Positions 17,584 to 26,173 of a DNA stretch of 64,000 nucleotides are shown one piece after another. Numbering within the stretch: position 1 is the first letter of the stretch; each line of letters begins with the position of its first letter. The translations under genes were made by a program, and so were the position numbers. The notes below the pieces were generated by a model. It did not search any database, was not told the DNA's origin, and saw nothing but the letters and a program-made list of their open reading frames with translations. The stretch is from NCBI GenBank assembly GCA_014360655.1, contig JACIXC010000013.1:1-64000 (forward strand), read 5' to 3'. This DNA comes from Actinomycetota bacterium. GTDB taxonomy: Bacteria > Actinomycetota > Geothermincolia > Geothermincolales > RBG-13-55-18.

Positions 17584-17731
17584 ATATAAGAACAAGAACA
17601 ATGACATATAAGATCAATGACATATAAGAATAAGAACAATGACGTATAAGATCAATGACATATAAGATCAATGACGTATAAGATCAATGACGTATAAGAT
17701 CAATGACGTATAAGATCAATGACGTATAAGA
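17581..17731 (+). repeat. Short tandem array of GACRTATAAG, nine copies
   Basis: GACATATAAG or GACGTATAAG begins at 17581, 17603, 17619, 17641, 17657, 17673, 17689, 17705 and 17721. Periods are 22, 16, 22, then 16 for the rest. The 16-mer unit is GACGTATAAGATCAAT. The array starts at the right terminus of the palindromic element and shares its CAATGAC sequence. Confidence 0.85.
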
Positions 17732-17782
17732 AGATCCTCGCGGTGACATGCAAAGCGGACCGTATTTCACGGCCCGGGGTGT

Positions 17783-18400
17783 TTATCCCTGCCTTCCTCT
17801 CCTGCCGCCACCGCCTTCAGCGGGAACCTCCCCCGGCGGGTAGACCACGATGGCGGGGTCTGGGCAGGTGACGCAGGTGTTCTGGCAGGCCCCGCATCCG
17901 GTGCAGCGGTCCGCGATCACGCGCGGGCGTCCACGGGAATCCACCTCTATGGCCTGGTATGAACATCGCTCGTAGCAGACCAGGCAATCCTTGCCTTCGT
18001 TCCATGCGATGCACTTCGCGCGGTTGACCGATGCCGTGCCTATGCGCACCTCGTCGTCGGCGGGGCGCCGGATGGCGCCCACGGGGCATGCGAGCGCGCA
18101 GGCCCTGCCGCATAGCTCGAACTCGCACTTGGCGCGGGCCGGGTTGAAGCGCGGCGTCCACAGGCGAGCGGCGCCGTATTCCTTTCCCGCGGGCTCCAGG
18201 CACTCCGTGAGACAGGCGCGCACGCACTCCTGGCAGCGCAGGCAACGGGAGACGAAATCCCCCTCGTCCTGCGCTCCCGGGGGGCGCAGCAGGGGCGCGG
18301 CCGAGGCGTCCCGGCGCAGGACGCCGTATAGGAAGGCGGTCACGGCCCCCGTCAGGCCGAGGGCGAGGAAATCGCGCCGGGCGATCCTCACGTCGCGCAC
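17783..18400 (-). CDS. Tat-exported polyferredoxin (NapG/MauM-like)
   Basis: A 205-residue Fe-S protein. The N-terminus RIARRDFLALGLTGAV is a twin-arginine signal, so the protein should act outside the cytoplasmic membrane. Four cysteine clusters follow: CLRCQECVRAC, CELFGRAC-like CEFELCGRACALACP, CIAWNEGKDCLVCYERC and CTGCGACQNTC, fitting four [4Fe-4S] centres. The layout is that of NapG/MauM ferredoxins, which pass electrons from a membrane NapH-type protein to a periplasmic partner. It overlaps the NapH-like gene upstream by 13 bp, so translation is coupled. No nitrate reductase or methylamine genes lie nearby, so the electron acceptor is not known. Confidence 0.85.
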   Translation of the reverse strand: MRDVRIARRDFLALGLTGAVTAFLYGVLRRDASAAPLLRPPGAQDEGDFVSRCLRCQECVRACLTECLEPAGKEYGAARLWTPRFNPARAKCEFELCGRACALACPVGAIRRPADDEVRIGTASVNRAKCIAWNEGKDCLVCYERCSYQAIEVDSRGRPRVIADRCTGCGACQNTCVTCPDPAIVVYPPGEVPAEGGGGRRGRQG

Positions 18401-19380
18401 GCCGCCTCCTCGGCTCCATCTCCCGTCTCGTCAACCTTCCCCTTTCCCCTGGATACCATGACGGGGACACCCATGGCCCGCAGGGAAAGGGCTCCCTCTC
18501 TCGGGCAGGCGGCGACGCACTCCCCGCACAGGGCGCAGTCGGCCAGGGCAAGACGTCCCGTCCTGCGGCTGTCGGCCACCTCAACGATGCCGAAGGGGCA
18601 GGCCAGGGCGCATTTCCCGCAGTGGATGCAGGAAGACTCCTCCTTCACCAGGGCCATGGGGCTGGCGGAAGCGGGCAGTCGTGAACCGGCCATTCCCGCC
18701 AGGGAAAGGCAGGCTCCCAGGGGGCACATCTCCTGGCACCAGAAGCGCGGGCCCGCAACCGCCGCCAGGACGACGAGAGCGAGAAAAACCGGGGGCACGC
18801 TCCCCGCCAGGATGAAAACCACGGCGCGGTTGCCGATGACCAGGGGGTCGAAGACCCAGAGCAGGTTCGCCCCCAAGAGGAAGAGCAGCACCAGGACCGC
18901 CAGGAAGATGTACTTCAGGCGCAGGCGGAGGTGGCCCTCCTCGATGGCCCTCCCGAGAATATCCCTTGGACGTAGCTGGGATAATTTCCCACGGCGCCTT
19001 CCGCGCGGGGAGGGAATGGCCTCCAGGACCGTCCCCAGTGGGCATATCCAGCCGCAGAAGAAACGGCCGCTCACCAGCGTCAGCCCCAACAGTATCCAGG
19101 CGGGCACGAGGTAGAGCCACAGGGAACTGGCATGCGCCGCCGCGAAGGCCGCCAAGGGATCCACGCGCAGGAAGAGGTTCTCGTCGACGGCACCGGAGGG
19201 CGGGTAGGATGCCGCCCAGGCCAACGCGACGAAAAGGGCGAGGAAGCAGAGCTGCGCCGCCCTGCGCACCCAGTGCACGGCACGTCTCCTGGCCTTGTCC
19301 GCTCGGCCACCTTTTTCCTTCCGCACCGCGGCCAGGTGATCACCCTTTCTCGCCTCTTCTCCACCCGGTTTCCAACTCAC
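18388..19380 (-). CDS. NapH/MauN-like membrane ferredoxin
   Basis: A 330-residue integral membrane Fe-S protein. After a basic N-terminus come membrane helices at about 38-56, 90-110, 155-175 and 188-210. The two loops CGWICPLGTVLE and CQEMCPLGACLS are the paired C-x3-C-P motifs of the NapH/NosR/RdxA group. The C-terminal region has two ferredoxin motifs, CIHCGKCALACPFG and CALCGECVAACPREG, on the cytoplasmic side. It would take electrons from the quinone pool or a soluble donor and hand them to the Tat-exported ferredoxin encoded immediately downstream. The gene starts about 70 bp after the DUF362 gene end on the opposite side of the operon. Confidence 0.87.
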   Translation of the reverse strand: MSWKPGGEEARKGDHLAAVRKEKGGRADKARRRAVHWVRRAAQLCFLALFVALAWAASYPPSGAVDENLFLRVDPLAAFAAAHASSLWLYLVPAWILLGLTLVSGRFFCGWICPLGTVLEAIPSPRGRRRGKLSQLRPRDILGRAIEEGHLRLRLKYIFLAVLVLLFLLGANLLWVFDPLVIGNRAVVFILAGSVPPVFLALVVLAAVAGPRFWCQEMCPLGACLSLAGMAGSRLPASASPMALVKEESSCIHCGKCALACPFGIVEVADSRRTGRLALADCALCGECVAACPREGALSLRAMGVPVMVSRGKGKVDETGDGAEEAACAT

Positions 19381-19447
19381 CTTCTTCCCCCGTTTTTATC
19401 TTTCCCTCCGGGCTTCACGCGGGCCGCCTCTCCGCCCGCCCCGGCCT

Positions 19448-20518
19448 TCAGGCGCTCACCTCCCGCACTCCCAGGGAGGCGAAATCAATGGTGCCCAAGC
19501 CTAGCTCCTCGCCGTGTACCAGGTACCTTATATTCCGCGGCAATACCCCGAAGAAGGCGCACGCGTAGGCGTCCACCGCCACGGGATCGCAGCCGATGAC
19601 CACCGCTCCCGGCCGGGAGACCGTCCCCGGCCCCCCCGGCCCGTTGTCCAGCAGGATGCTGGTGGCGTCGAGTATCGCCAGCGAGGGCCGGATGACCGTG
19701 TTCAGCTCAGCGATGGCGCGGTGGAGGTCGACCTCGTGCATGCGCCCCATGTTCTGGGTGCAGCCGATGAGGTTCTTCATGGCCATGGTGAGACCGGCGC
19801 CGCTGTGGTGCTTGGCCTTGGGCATGTTCACGATGATGTCTGCCTGGAAGATCTCTTCCAGTATGCCTGCCGAGGGCAGCGCGCGTCCATTGGGGACCTG
19901 GACCACCCGCGCCTTCCCCGGTTTCCCCACCGCGTACACGGCGAGCTCCGCGCCCGCCGAGCGCGCCGCGGGGCCGATGCCGTTTTTTTCCAGGGTGGGC
20001 TCCGCCAGGTCCTGCAGGATATGGTCGTACACGGTGACCCCTGCCGCGCCCGCGGCCAGGAAAAGCCTTACCGCCTCGGCCACCAGGTCCGGGTGGGTGG
20101 TGGCGGCGTCCTGCGGTGGGCGGGCGAAGGCGGCGTTGACCTTGATGAGCACCTTCTTGCCGGCCGGGTTCAGCCGGGCCAGCCCACCCCATTCCTCCAG
20201 GCCGCGGCGCAGCATGGCGGCGGGGTCGTCCCCCTTCACCACCACCAGGCCCGGCATTTCTTCCGCGGCCGGCTCCGGCGCCGGCAGCTCCTCCGTGGAT
20301 GCTTCCGGCCCCTCTTCCACCGGGCAGGTGCCGCCGCCGTCACCACCGCAGCCCGGCAGGACCGCTGCCAGGTAGAGGGCTCCCAGCCCGGCGGCCACGG
20401 AACCGGCCTTTCCCAGGAATTCCCTCCTGTTCACCAGGGGGTGACCCCCGCTTCCCGTTTCCTCTTCGTCCGGCATTTCCCACACCGTCGCCTTCCTTCT
20501 CTCGCGATGCGTCCACAT
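19448..20518 (-). CDS. DUF362 protein with Tat/lipoprotein signal
   Basis: A protein of up to 356 residues. NRREFLGKAGSVAAGLGALYLAAVLPGC combines a twin-arginine motif with a lipobox-like cysteine, so it is probably a Tat-exported lipoprotein. The mature part has the DUF362 core: KVLIKVNAAFARPP, TTHPDLVAEAVRLFLAAGA, NMPKAKHHSGAGLTMAMKNLIGCTQ and GCDPVAVDAYACAFFG. DUF362 proteins often sit beside ferredoxins and their reaction is not established. ATG 20518 has GGGGAG very close; GTG 20485 with AAGGAAGG five bases upstream is an equally good start and keeps the whole signal. It heads the minus-strand set that continues with the NapH- and NapG-like genes. Confidence 0.8.
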   Translation of the reverse strand: MWTHRERRKATVWEMPDEEETGSGGHPLVNRREFLGKAGSVAAGLGALYLAAVLPGCGGDGGGTCPVEEGPEASTEELPAPEPAAEEMPGLVVVKGDDPAAMLRRGLEEWGGLARLNPAGKKVLIKVNAAFARPPQDAATTHPDLVAEAVRLFLAAGAAGVTVYDHILQDLAEPTLEKNGIGPAARSAGAELAVYAVGKPGKARVVQVPNGRALPSAGILEEIFQADIIVNMPKAKHHSGAGLTMAMKNLIGCTQNMGRMHEVDLHRAIAELNTVIRPSLAILDATSILLDNGPGGPGTVSRPGAVVIGCDPVAVDAYACAFFGVLPRNIRYLVHGEELGLGTIDFASLGVREVSA

Positions 20519-20682
20519 ATCTCCCCTGTCGTCACTGTCGTGACTGTCGTGACCCGGAAGGTCGCGGTTCTCATGTTACGACCCCGCGCGGGTGCAAGTC
20601 CTTGATCGCCGTCATGCCCGTTATCCCGGCCGCTGCCGCCTTCCCGCCGGCGCCCGGCCGCGCCGCGACCCTGCACGCCCGT

Positions 20683-20715
20683 TCCCACGATCCCCGCATT
20701 TGCGGGATCGCGGGA
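20683..20715 (-). terminator. Hairpin downstream of the zinc-ribbon/V4R-like gene
   Basis: TCCC-A-CGATCC-C-CGC, a short ATT loop and GCG-GGATCG-C-GGGA can fold into an interrupted stem of about 14 bp. It lies 130 bp past the stop at 20843 on the minus strand and has no U-run. The surrounding 20519-20842 interval holds no gene that I can support; near 20526 a GTCACTGTCGTGACTGTCGT short repeat occurs. Confidence 0.3.
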
Positions 20716-20842
20716 GAGCGCGGGAGGCGTGGCAGGCCGCAGGAATCCCGTCGGGCGGATCCCTGCGGCTCCCGCAGGACGGGGCGACGCAGCGGAGCAA
20801 GCGGCCCGCGCGCGGTTCGTTTCCGGCTCGGCGCAGGCCGGG

Positions 20843-21931
20843 TCAAGAATCCCCGGCGCTCACGCGCACGGTGAGTTCGCCGTCCGGAGCGAGGCTCCAT
20901 GCGCGAGTGGTGCTTTCGCGGCCGGTTTCCATCTCGAAGATGCCCTGCGCCAGCCCGACCATCCATAGGTGCAGGCAGGAATTGCATATGGTGAGGGAGA
21001 GATGGCGCTCGTCCACCTCGAAGGCGGCGAGCATGCCCAGCCCCCGCGCGGCCACGAGCTCCTCCAGCGAGGGAGTGTAAGCCCGCCAGTCGCCCCTGTG
21101 GAAGGCTTCCTTCACGAACCTGCGCTGCGCCTCGATGACGGTTTCCGGGATGGTCTCCCCCAGCTCGCTCTCCAGCTCGTGGAAGGCCGCGTCAAGCGAA
21201 GCCGGCCCGAACAGGGCCATCCTCCTTCCGGTCGTGGGGTCCGTGATGGTGCCGTTCTCGAGGTCCCAGACGCAGCGTGCCACCACGCGCGGGACACCGC
21301 AGGCGGGGCACTTCTCCACCCGCACCTCCCCTTCCCTGTAAGCGTATTTGCGCCTCGCCAGCCTCTCCTCAAGCTCCACCGGGTGGCGGCCCACGGTCAA
21401 CTGAAGCCGGCAGGTGTCTTCGTCAAGCCTCTCCCAGGTGACCGAGCACGCGCGCCCCGTCACCGCCTCCATCCCTCCCAGGTTGTCGCCGCAGTAGCGG
21501 TAGATGGAGTAAGGGTACTTTATGGTCATGACGAGGTAGTCATCTTTTTTCCTCAAGCGCCTCAAGGGGCTTGAGCGCACCTCCTCCACCTCGACATGTC
21601 CGTATCCGTAGACGCTGGCGATTCCCGCCATCCTCTTCGCGATCAACGCCGGCTGCAGTAAGTAGAGCGCCCGCCTTACGGCCAGCGGGAACTGCTTTTC
21701 CAGGTATTCCCTCGTGGAGCGGCGCTGGCTCTCCACCACGATGCGCTCCACGGAAACGCCGATGATCTCCTCGATCTTGTGGAAAACGCGGTCGATGTTC
21801 TCCGACTCGAAGAACACCATGCGGTGGTCAGGGTCCCTGGTCTGCCTGATCACCCCGTTTCCGTGCCAGGTGTGTTGCCCGCCGATCATGAGAGGCACGC
21901 CGCATTCCCCGCACGTTCTCACCCTCGCCAT
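20843..21931 (-). CDS. Duplicated zinc-ribbon/V4R-like protein, paralogue A
   Basis: A 362-residue soluble protein with two similar halves. Half one starts with C7-x2-C10 (CGECGVP), then W22-HGNGVI, DPDHRMVFFESENIDRVF, a helix ending VVESQRR, and a G-rich GGMEAVTGR segment followed by a strand-rich stretch. Half two repeats the order: C208-x2-C211 (CPACGVP), W222-DLENGTI, RRMALFGPASLDAAF, VIEAQRRF and GIFEMETGR. The helix-plus-G..E..TGR pattern resembles V4R small-ligand-binding domains, but the match is loose. AAGGGGGAGG precedes the ATG. A full-length paralogue lies at 22862-23920. I know no named family with this architecture; a sensor or binding role is inference. Confidence 0.6.
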   Translation of the reverse strand: MARVRTCGECGVPLMIGGQHTWHGNGVIRQTRDPDHRMVFFESENIDRVFHKIEEIIGVSVERIVVESQRRSTREYLEKQFPLAVRRALYLLQPALIAKRMAGIASVYGYGHVEVEEVRSSPLRRLRKKDDYLVMTIKYPYSIYRYCGDNLGGMEAVTGRACSVTWERLDEDTCRLQLTVGRHPVELEERLARRKYAYREGEVRVEKCPACGVPRVVARCVWDLENGTITDPTTGRRMALFGPASLDAAFHELESELGETIPETVIEAQRRFVKEAFHRGDWRAYTPSLEELVAARGLGMLAAFEVDERHLSLTICNSCLHLWMVGLAQGIFEMETGRESTTRAWSLAPDGELTVRVSAGDS

Positions 21932-22224
21932 GGCAGCCTCCCCCTTTCCCTGCCTAACCTTGTCGCCCGTCCACCATAATTCACCCGTCTACTGCCATAA
22001 TATTACATACCCCGGTCACTGCGCCGCAATCATCCCCGGTTTCTGCGGCTCAATCATCCCCCGGTCCCCGCCCTACCCTGCCGCTCTCCGGCCGGCCACA
22101 CGGAAAGGCGCCTCCTCCGCCTCCCCGGTTAACCGTGCGTGAACTTCTGGTAGAATGGTCCTGTGCCCGCAGGGGACCGGCAGCGGGACATCGGGTGGAA
22201 CGGTTACGTGCGAGGAGGTGCGTC

Positions 22225-22722
22225 ATGAGAGTACTGGTGGCTTACCTTTCCCAGACGGGGAACACCCGCAAGGTGGCCGAGGCCATCTACGACGCCATCG
22301 AGGCGGAAAAGGAGATCAAGCCCCTGGGCGAGGTGGAGAGCCTGGAGGGATACGACCTCGCCTTCATCGGTTTCCCCATCCATGCCTCCAACCCGGCGAC
22401 AGACGCCAAGGCTTTCCTGGAGGAAAAGGGCAAGGGAAAGCGCATCGCGGTCTTCGTCACCCACGCCGCCCCCGAGGACCACGAAAACGTCGCGCGCTAC
22501 CTCGAGAACTGCAAGGCGTCCCTCGCGGAGGTGGACCTGTTGGGGATGTTCGACTGCCAGGGGGAGATGGCCCAGGCCGTCATCGATTTCCTGGCCAAGA
22601 GCGATAACCCTCGCCACCAACAGTTCGCGCAGTACGGCCCCCAGACCAAGGGACAGCCGGACGAGTCCCGCCTGGAGAAGGCGCGCGCCTTCGCCCGCGA
22701 GGTGATGGAAAAAGCCTGCTGA
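22225..22722 (+). CDS. Flavodoxin-family protein
   Basis: A 165-residue FMN-binding electron carrier or flavodoxin-like reductase. The N-terminal strand and phosphate loop read VLVAYLSQTGNTRKVAEAI, the standard T/S-x-T-G-N-T motif. YDLAFIGFPIHASNP and VFVTHAAPEDHE provide the flavin-ring loops. GAGGAGG lies 7 nt before the ATG. It is on the plus strand between two minus-strand paralogues encoding duplicated zinc-ribbon/V4R-like proteins. The last 40 residues form a helix with DNPRHQQFAQYGPQTKGQPD, seen in flavodoxins of several anaerobes. Acting as a redox partner of the flanking proteins is possible but not shown. Confidence 0.85.
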   Translation: MRVLVAYLSQTGNTRKVAEAIYDAIEAEKEIKPLGEVESLEGYDLAFIGFPIHASNPATDAKAFLEEKGKGKRIAVFVTHAAPEDHENVARYLENCKASLAEVDLLGMFDCQGEMAQAVIDFLAKSDNPRHQQFAQYGPQTKGQPDESRLEKARAFAREVMEKAC

Positions 22723-22861
22723 GACTTCAGGTTTCCGCCCGTTCAGCGGCAGCGAAAACGCGGTCTTTCCTGGGCACGGCGGGATAGTTCACGGCAAGCC
22801 ACCGGCGGAGACGGGATAAATATTGCGCCGGCCACTGCAAGCGTGGGCAAAGCCCTGGCGT

Positions 22862-23920
22862 CTACGTATACACCCTTACGCGCAGGTCCCCGTCATCCGC
22901 GTAATCCCATTCCACCTCGCCCCGGCGACCCGTGACGATCTCGAAGAACCCCTGGAAGGTTCCCGCCATGATGAGCGGCAGGCATGCGTTCTCCAGTCTT
23001 ACCCGCATGCCGTCCCTTTCCAGCGTGTACTCACGCAGGTTCCCCAACCCCTGCAAGGCAAGGCCACGCCTCAGCATCCCTTCGTGCCTCACCAGCTCTT
23101 TCTCGAAGCGGCCCTCGGTGGCAAAGCGCCTTGCCGACTCCACGACAAGGCGTGGTATGTGCTCCCCCAGCTCCTCCTCCAGGTCCTTGATGAGCGCGTC
23201 GTAGATGCCGAAAGCCCCCAGCGCCATGCGCACCCCGTCGTGCTTCCGGGTGATGATCCCCCTCTCAGTATCCCAGTCATAGGCTGAGAGCTCGACGGGG
23301 CTGCCGCATGACGGGCAGCGCTCGTACGCGATATCGCCTGGCTTGACCGCGTAATGGTGTATGTTCAGGCGGCCGCTGAACTCCACGGGATGGTCGGAGA
23401 TGTAGGCATTGAGCAGGAACTCGCCGGGCGCGATCTCCTCGCTCCTCACGCTGCCCTCCCGCCCGCAGACGGCCTCCACCCCTCCCAGCAGGGTCCCGGC
23501 GCAGGAGGGGAGGTAATAGGGGTTCTTCACCTTCACGTTCAGGTAGTCGTCGTCACCCTTCCTGTAGCGCACGGACTCGAGGGTCGCCTCGCCGAAACCG
23601 TAGGCCTGCAGAAGGGAAAGCAGGTTCCTGGTGAACGCCTTGAGGGCCACCCGCTCGATTATCTTAAGCGCTACCGGATGTATATAGCTCGCCACGTACT
23701 CGCGGCTCGCCTTGCGGGCCAGCTCGATGACCATGCGATCAAGGGGTATCCCGATCATGTCCTCCGTGATCTTCAGGACGCGGGATATGTAGCCGCCTTC
23801 CCAGAAGATCATGCGGTAGGTCGGGTTCTTTCTGCTTACTATGGCTCCCCCACCCGTCCACTCGTGTCCCTTGCTCACGGCCCTTGGCACCCCGCAGGCC
23901 TTGCACTTACTCGCCTTCAA
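22862..23920 (-). CDS. Duplicated zinc-ribbon/V4R-like protein, paralogue B
   Basis: A 352-residue paralogue of the protein at 20843-21931 with the same order of parts: CKACGVP, W..GGAI, YRMIFWEGGYISRV, a helical stretch, LLGGVEAVCGR; then CPSCGSP, WDTERGII, RMALGAFGIYDAL, VVESARRF, GFFEIVTGRRGEV. The frame is open to 24220, but a TTG at 23920 preceded by AAGGAG six bases away gives a start nearly identical in position to paralogue A, so I choose it. The two proteins differ over most of their length, suggesting an old duplication. Function unknown; zinc binding and small-ligand binding are suggested by motif pattern only. Confidence 0.6.
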   Translation of the reverse strand: MKASKCKACGVPRAVSKGHEWTGGGAIVSRKNPTYRMIFWEGGYISRVLKITEDMIGIPLDRMVIELARKASREYVASYIHPVALKIIERVALKAFTRNLLSLLQAYGFGEATLESVRYRKGDDDYLNVKVKNPYYLPSCAGTLLGGVEAVCGREGSVRSEEIAPGEFLLNAYISDHPVEFSGRLNIHHYAVKPGDIAYERCPSCGSPVELSAYDWDTERGIITRKHDGVRMALGAFGIYDALIKDLEEELGEHIPRLVVESARRFATEGRFEKELVRHEGMLRRGLALQGLGNLREYTLERDGMRVRLENACLPLIMAGTFQGFFEIVTGRRGEVEWDYADDGDLRVRVYT

Positions 23921-24086
23921 CCGTGTCTCCTTGCTCGCAGAGTACCCCCGAGGCGGGGATACGGCATCATGCCTCCGACGTCTTTCACCCGCAATGCTTA
24001 TCATTGAATCGGAATGGCCCGCGGAAGGCTTGAGGGCCTCCTCCCCGCGCCGCGACCGCCGCGCCGCTCCGCACGTGACCGCGCCC

Positions 24087-24752
24087 TCAACCCGCCCTGC
24101 CGGGGAAGATGCGCAAGAGGCTCTCCGGGCGCGGGATCCAGTAGTCGGGTCTTTCTCTTTCCAGTATTTCCCTGGGAAAGGGGCCCCACCCCACCACCCC
24201 CGCCGGAAGTCCCGCGGCATGCGCGCTGCGCACGTCGAAGGGACTGTCGCCTATGAAGGTGGCCTCCCGCGCCGAGATGCCCAGTTTTTCCAGGGCCTTG
24301 AGTACAGGCTCGGGGTGGGGCTTGTGGTTTTCCGTGTCCTCGGCGGTCACCAGCGTCTCGCAATAGGGCGCCAGGCCGAAGAGCTCCAGGTCCCGGGAGG
24401 CGTTGCAGCGGCGCTTGGAGGTCACCACCGCGAGGCGGTAGCCGCGTTCCCGCAGCGCGGACAAGGCCTCCCGCACCCCCGGATACTCCCTCACCAGGCG
24501 CCGGTAATTGTCGTCGTAAACGCGCTGGTAGAGGTCGAATATCTCCCCGGCGCGACCGGGGTCGATATCCCTTGCCTGCTCCGCGAGGGGCCGCCCGACC
24601 TGCAGGAGCAACTCCCGGTCGTCACGCGGCGGGAGGCCCAGGAGGCGGAAGGTCTCCCGGAACGAATAGAGGATGAGCGGGATGGTGTCCACCAGTGTGC
24701 CGTCCAGGTCGAAGAGCAGGGAGTTCACCGAGCGCAGGTCTGTTTCCGCCAT
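24087..24752 (-). CDS. HAD-family phosphatase (PpaX/phosphoglycolate phosphatase-like)
   Basis: A 221-residue class IA HAD hydrolase. Motif I is FDLDGTLVDT with the catalytic aspartates, motif II is VVTSKRR, and motif III/IV is FIGDSPFDVRSAHAAG. A four-helix cap lies between motif I and II. The pattern fits PpaX or phosphoglycolate phosphatase; pyrophosphatase or beta-phosphoglucomutase activities are possible. The ATG at 24752 is followed on the minus strand by a stop just beyond the paralogue-B leader. A histidine-phosphatase gene lies 63 bp upstream on the same strand and may share its transcript. Confidence 0.85.
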   Translation of the reverse strand: MAETDLRSVNSLLFDLDGTLVDTIPLILYSFRETFRLLGLPPRDDRELLLQVGRPLAEQARDIDPGRAGEIFDLYQRVYDDNYRRLVREYPGVREALSALRERGYRLAVVTSKRRCNASRDLELFGLAPYCETLVTAEDTENHKPHPEPVLKALEKLGISAREATFIGDSPFDVRSAHAAGLPAGVVGWGPFPREILERERPDYWIPRPESLLRIFPGRAG

Positions 24753-24815
24753 GATTTGCGCGTCGCTTGCTCCTTCCGGTTATCCACAAATGGCACGGGT
24801 TTCCGCGCCGTCGGC

Positions 24816-25436
24816 CTACCTCAGGTGATAGGTCTCGTTCACCAGCGTCACCGTGGCCGAATCCCGGATTCCTCCCTCGTAGTACTTGACGGCGGAGACG
24901 GAAGCCAGGTCGATCTGGATGCGGAACATGCTGTCCAGGTCCATGCGCAGAGCCTCGCAGAGCACGCCCCTTATGGGCCCACCGTGGGAGACGACGAGGA
25001 CGCTTTCCCTGCCGGGATTGAGGGAGGTGATGCGGTCGACCGCCGCCATGACCCTCTCCCTCACCGCGGCGAAATCCTCACCACCGGGAATGGCCACCGA
25101 GGAAGGGTTGCGCATCCAGTTTCCCACCGCATCCCCTTCCTGCTCGAACAGCTCCCGTATGGAGCGCCCGTCCCATTCCCCCATGTCCACTTCCATGAGG
25201 CCGTCCTCGACCTCCACGCGGAGGCCCTGCGCCTCGGCGACCGGCGCCGCCGTCTCCAGGCAACGCTTCAGGGGACTGCAATACACGGCCTTCAACTCGA
25301 TACCGCGGAAGAAGTCAACCACCCGCCTCGCCTGCTCGAGGCCTTTCTCGTTGAGTCCGATGTCCAGGCGCCCCAGCAACCTCTGCTGGGCATGGTACTC
25401 GGTCTCCCCGTGCCGCAAAAGATAGAGCGTTCCCAT
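24816..25436 (-). CDS. Histidine phosphatase (phosphoglycerate mutase-like)
   Basis: A 206-residue branch-1 histidine phosphatase. The phospho-acceptor motif is LLRHGETEY, followed by the conserved SPLKRCLETA and the second histidine in VVSHGGPIRGVL. This subgroup includes GpmB-like and CobC-like phosphatases as well as broad-specificity enzymes; sequence does not decide. Residues around DGLMEVDMGEWDG match the E-x-x-G-x-W-E-G type motif of the family. It lies upstream of the HAD phosphatase in the same direction. Confidence 0.88.
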   Translation of the reverse strand: MGTLYLLRHGETEYHAQQRLLGRLDIGLNEKGLEQARRVVDFFRGIELKAVYCSPLKRCLETAAPVAEAQGLRVEVEDGLMEVDMGEWDGRSIRELFEQEGDAVGNWMRNPSSVAIPGGEDFAAVRERVMAAVDRITSLNPGRESVLVVSHGGPIRGVLCEALRMDLDSMFRIQIDLASVSAVKYYEGGIRDSATVTLVNETYHLR

Positions 25437-25588
25437 GACCTAACCATTTTAGCCGCGGCCGGGCAGCGGGGCAAGGAACATTGAGCCCTGCCGGGAAAGC
25501 TGCACTGGACCCTGCGGGGACCCTGCCGGTCCCCGTAATCCGCATGAGGCGACCTGCGGCTTACCCGCGCCCTTCCCCCGGCAGTCCC

Positions 25589-26170
25589 TCATCCCCGCCC
25601 GCCATACGTGCGGCCGGTGGCGAGTGCGGGCAGGTGGCCGTCGCGGGCGAACGCCCCCAGCTCACGGAGCGACCTGACCCCGAGCAGGCGGAACGATGCG
25701 ACGAGGAGTAGCGCCCCTCCCGTCTCTTCTGCCCAGAAGAGCGGCTCGCGCAGGTACTCCATCACCTGCTCCATGATGGTGCCCAGCGAGGGATGGCGCA
25801 AGAATGGCCCCAGGGAAGGCCAGAACGCCGTGGTGGGCTCCACCCATATCCTGTCCAGCACCAGGTGCGCGGCCATGCCGCAGGCAAGCCAGAGGAGCCT
25901 GTCGTCCCCGCGGCGCCTCCACCTGTACGCGCCGCCCAGAAGGAAAAGGAGGGCGAAGAGAAAGGTGTGGAAGTATATGCGCCCGTTCTGAAAATGGGCC
26001 CGCAGCAGGGCCTGCCCCAGCGGTTTATCCACCAGGTCCGGCAGCACGCTGCCCAGCAGCAACCACCGCAGGTCGGGGACATCACGGGAGAAGCCGCGGC
26101 TCTCCCCCCACCAGGAAACGGCGGCCGCGGCGGGGGCGGCCGCGAAACCCATGTGTGCGATGAGAAACAC
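25589..26170 (-). CDS. YdjM/DUF457-like membrane-bound hydrolase family protein
   Basis: A 193-residue membrane protein starting at GTG 26170 with GGGAGG nine bases upstream. The N-terminal FLIAHMGFAAAP and LLGSVLPDLVDKPLG carry the H and D residues of the LexA-regulated/YdjM metal-dependent hydrolase group, and CGMAAHLVLDRIW gives the second histidine-aspartate pair. At least four membrane segments are visible. It starts 4 bp after the RNase HI stop, so it is in that operon. The molecular function of the group is not well established. Confidence 0.75.
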   Translation of the reverse strand: MFLIAHMGFAAAPAAAAVSWWGESRGFSRDVPDLRWLLLGSVLPDLVDKPLGQALLRAHFQNGRIYFHTFLFALLFLLGGAYRWRRRGDDRLLWLACGMAAHLVLDRIWVEPTTAFWPSLGPFLRHPSLGTIMEQVMEYLREPLFWAEETGGALLLVASFRLLGVRSLRELGAFARDGHLPALATGRTYGGRG

Positions 26171-26173
26171 CCG

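Noticed and set aside
17402-17671. 89-residue ORF reading through the palindromic element and array
   Set aside because: It arises from the repeats (periodic Tyr/Ile/Ser residues) and has no start signals.
17045-17731. CRISPR array
   Set aside because: The repeats are head-to-tail tandem units with no unique spacers and no cas genes nearby.
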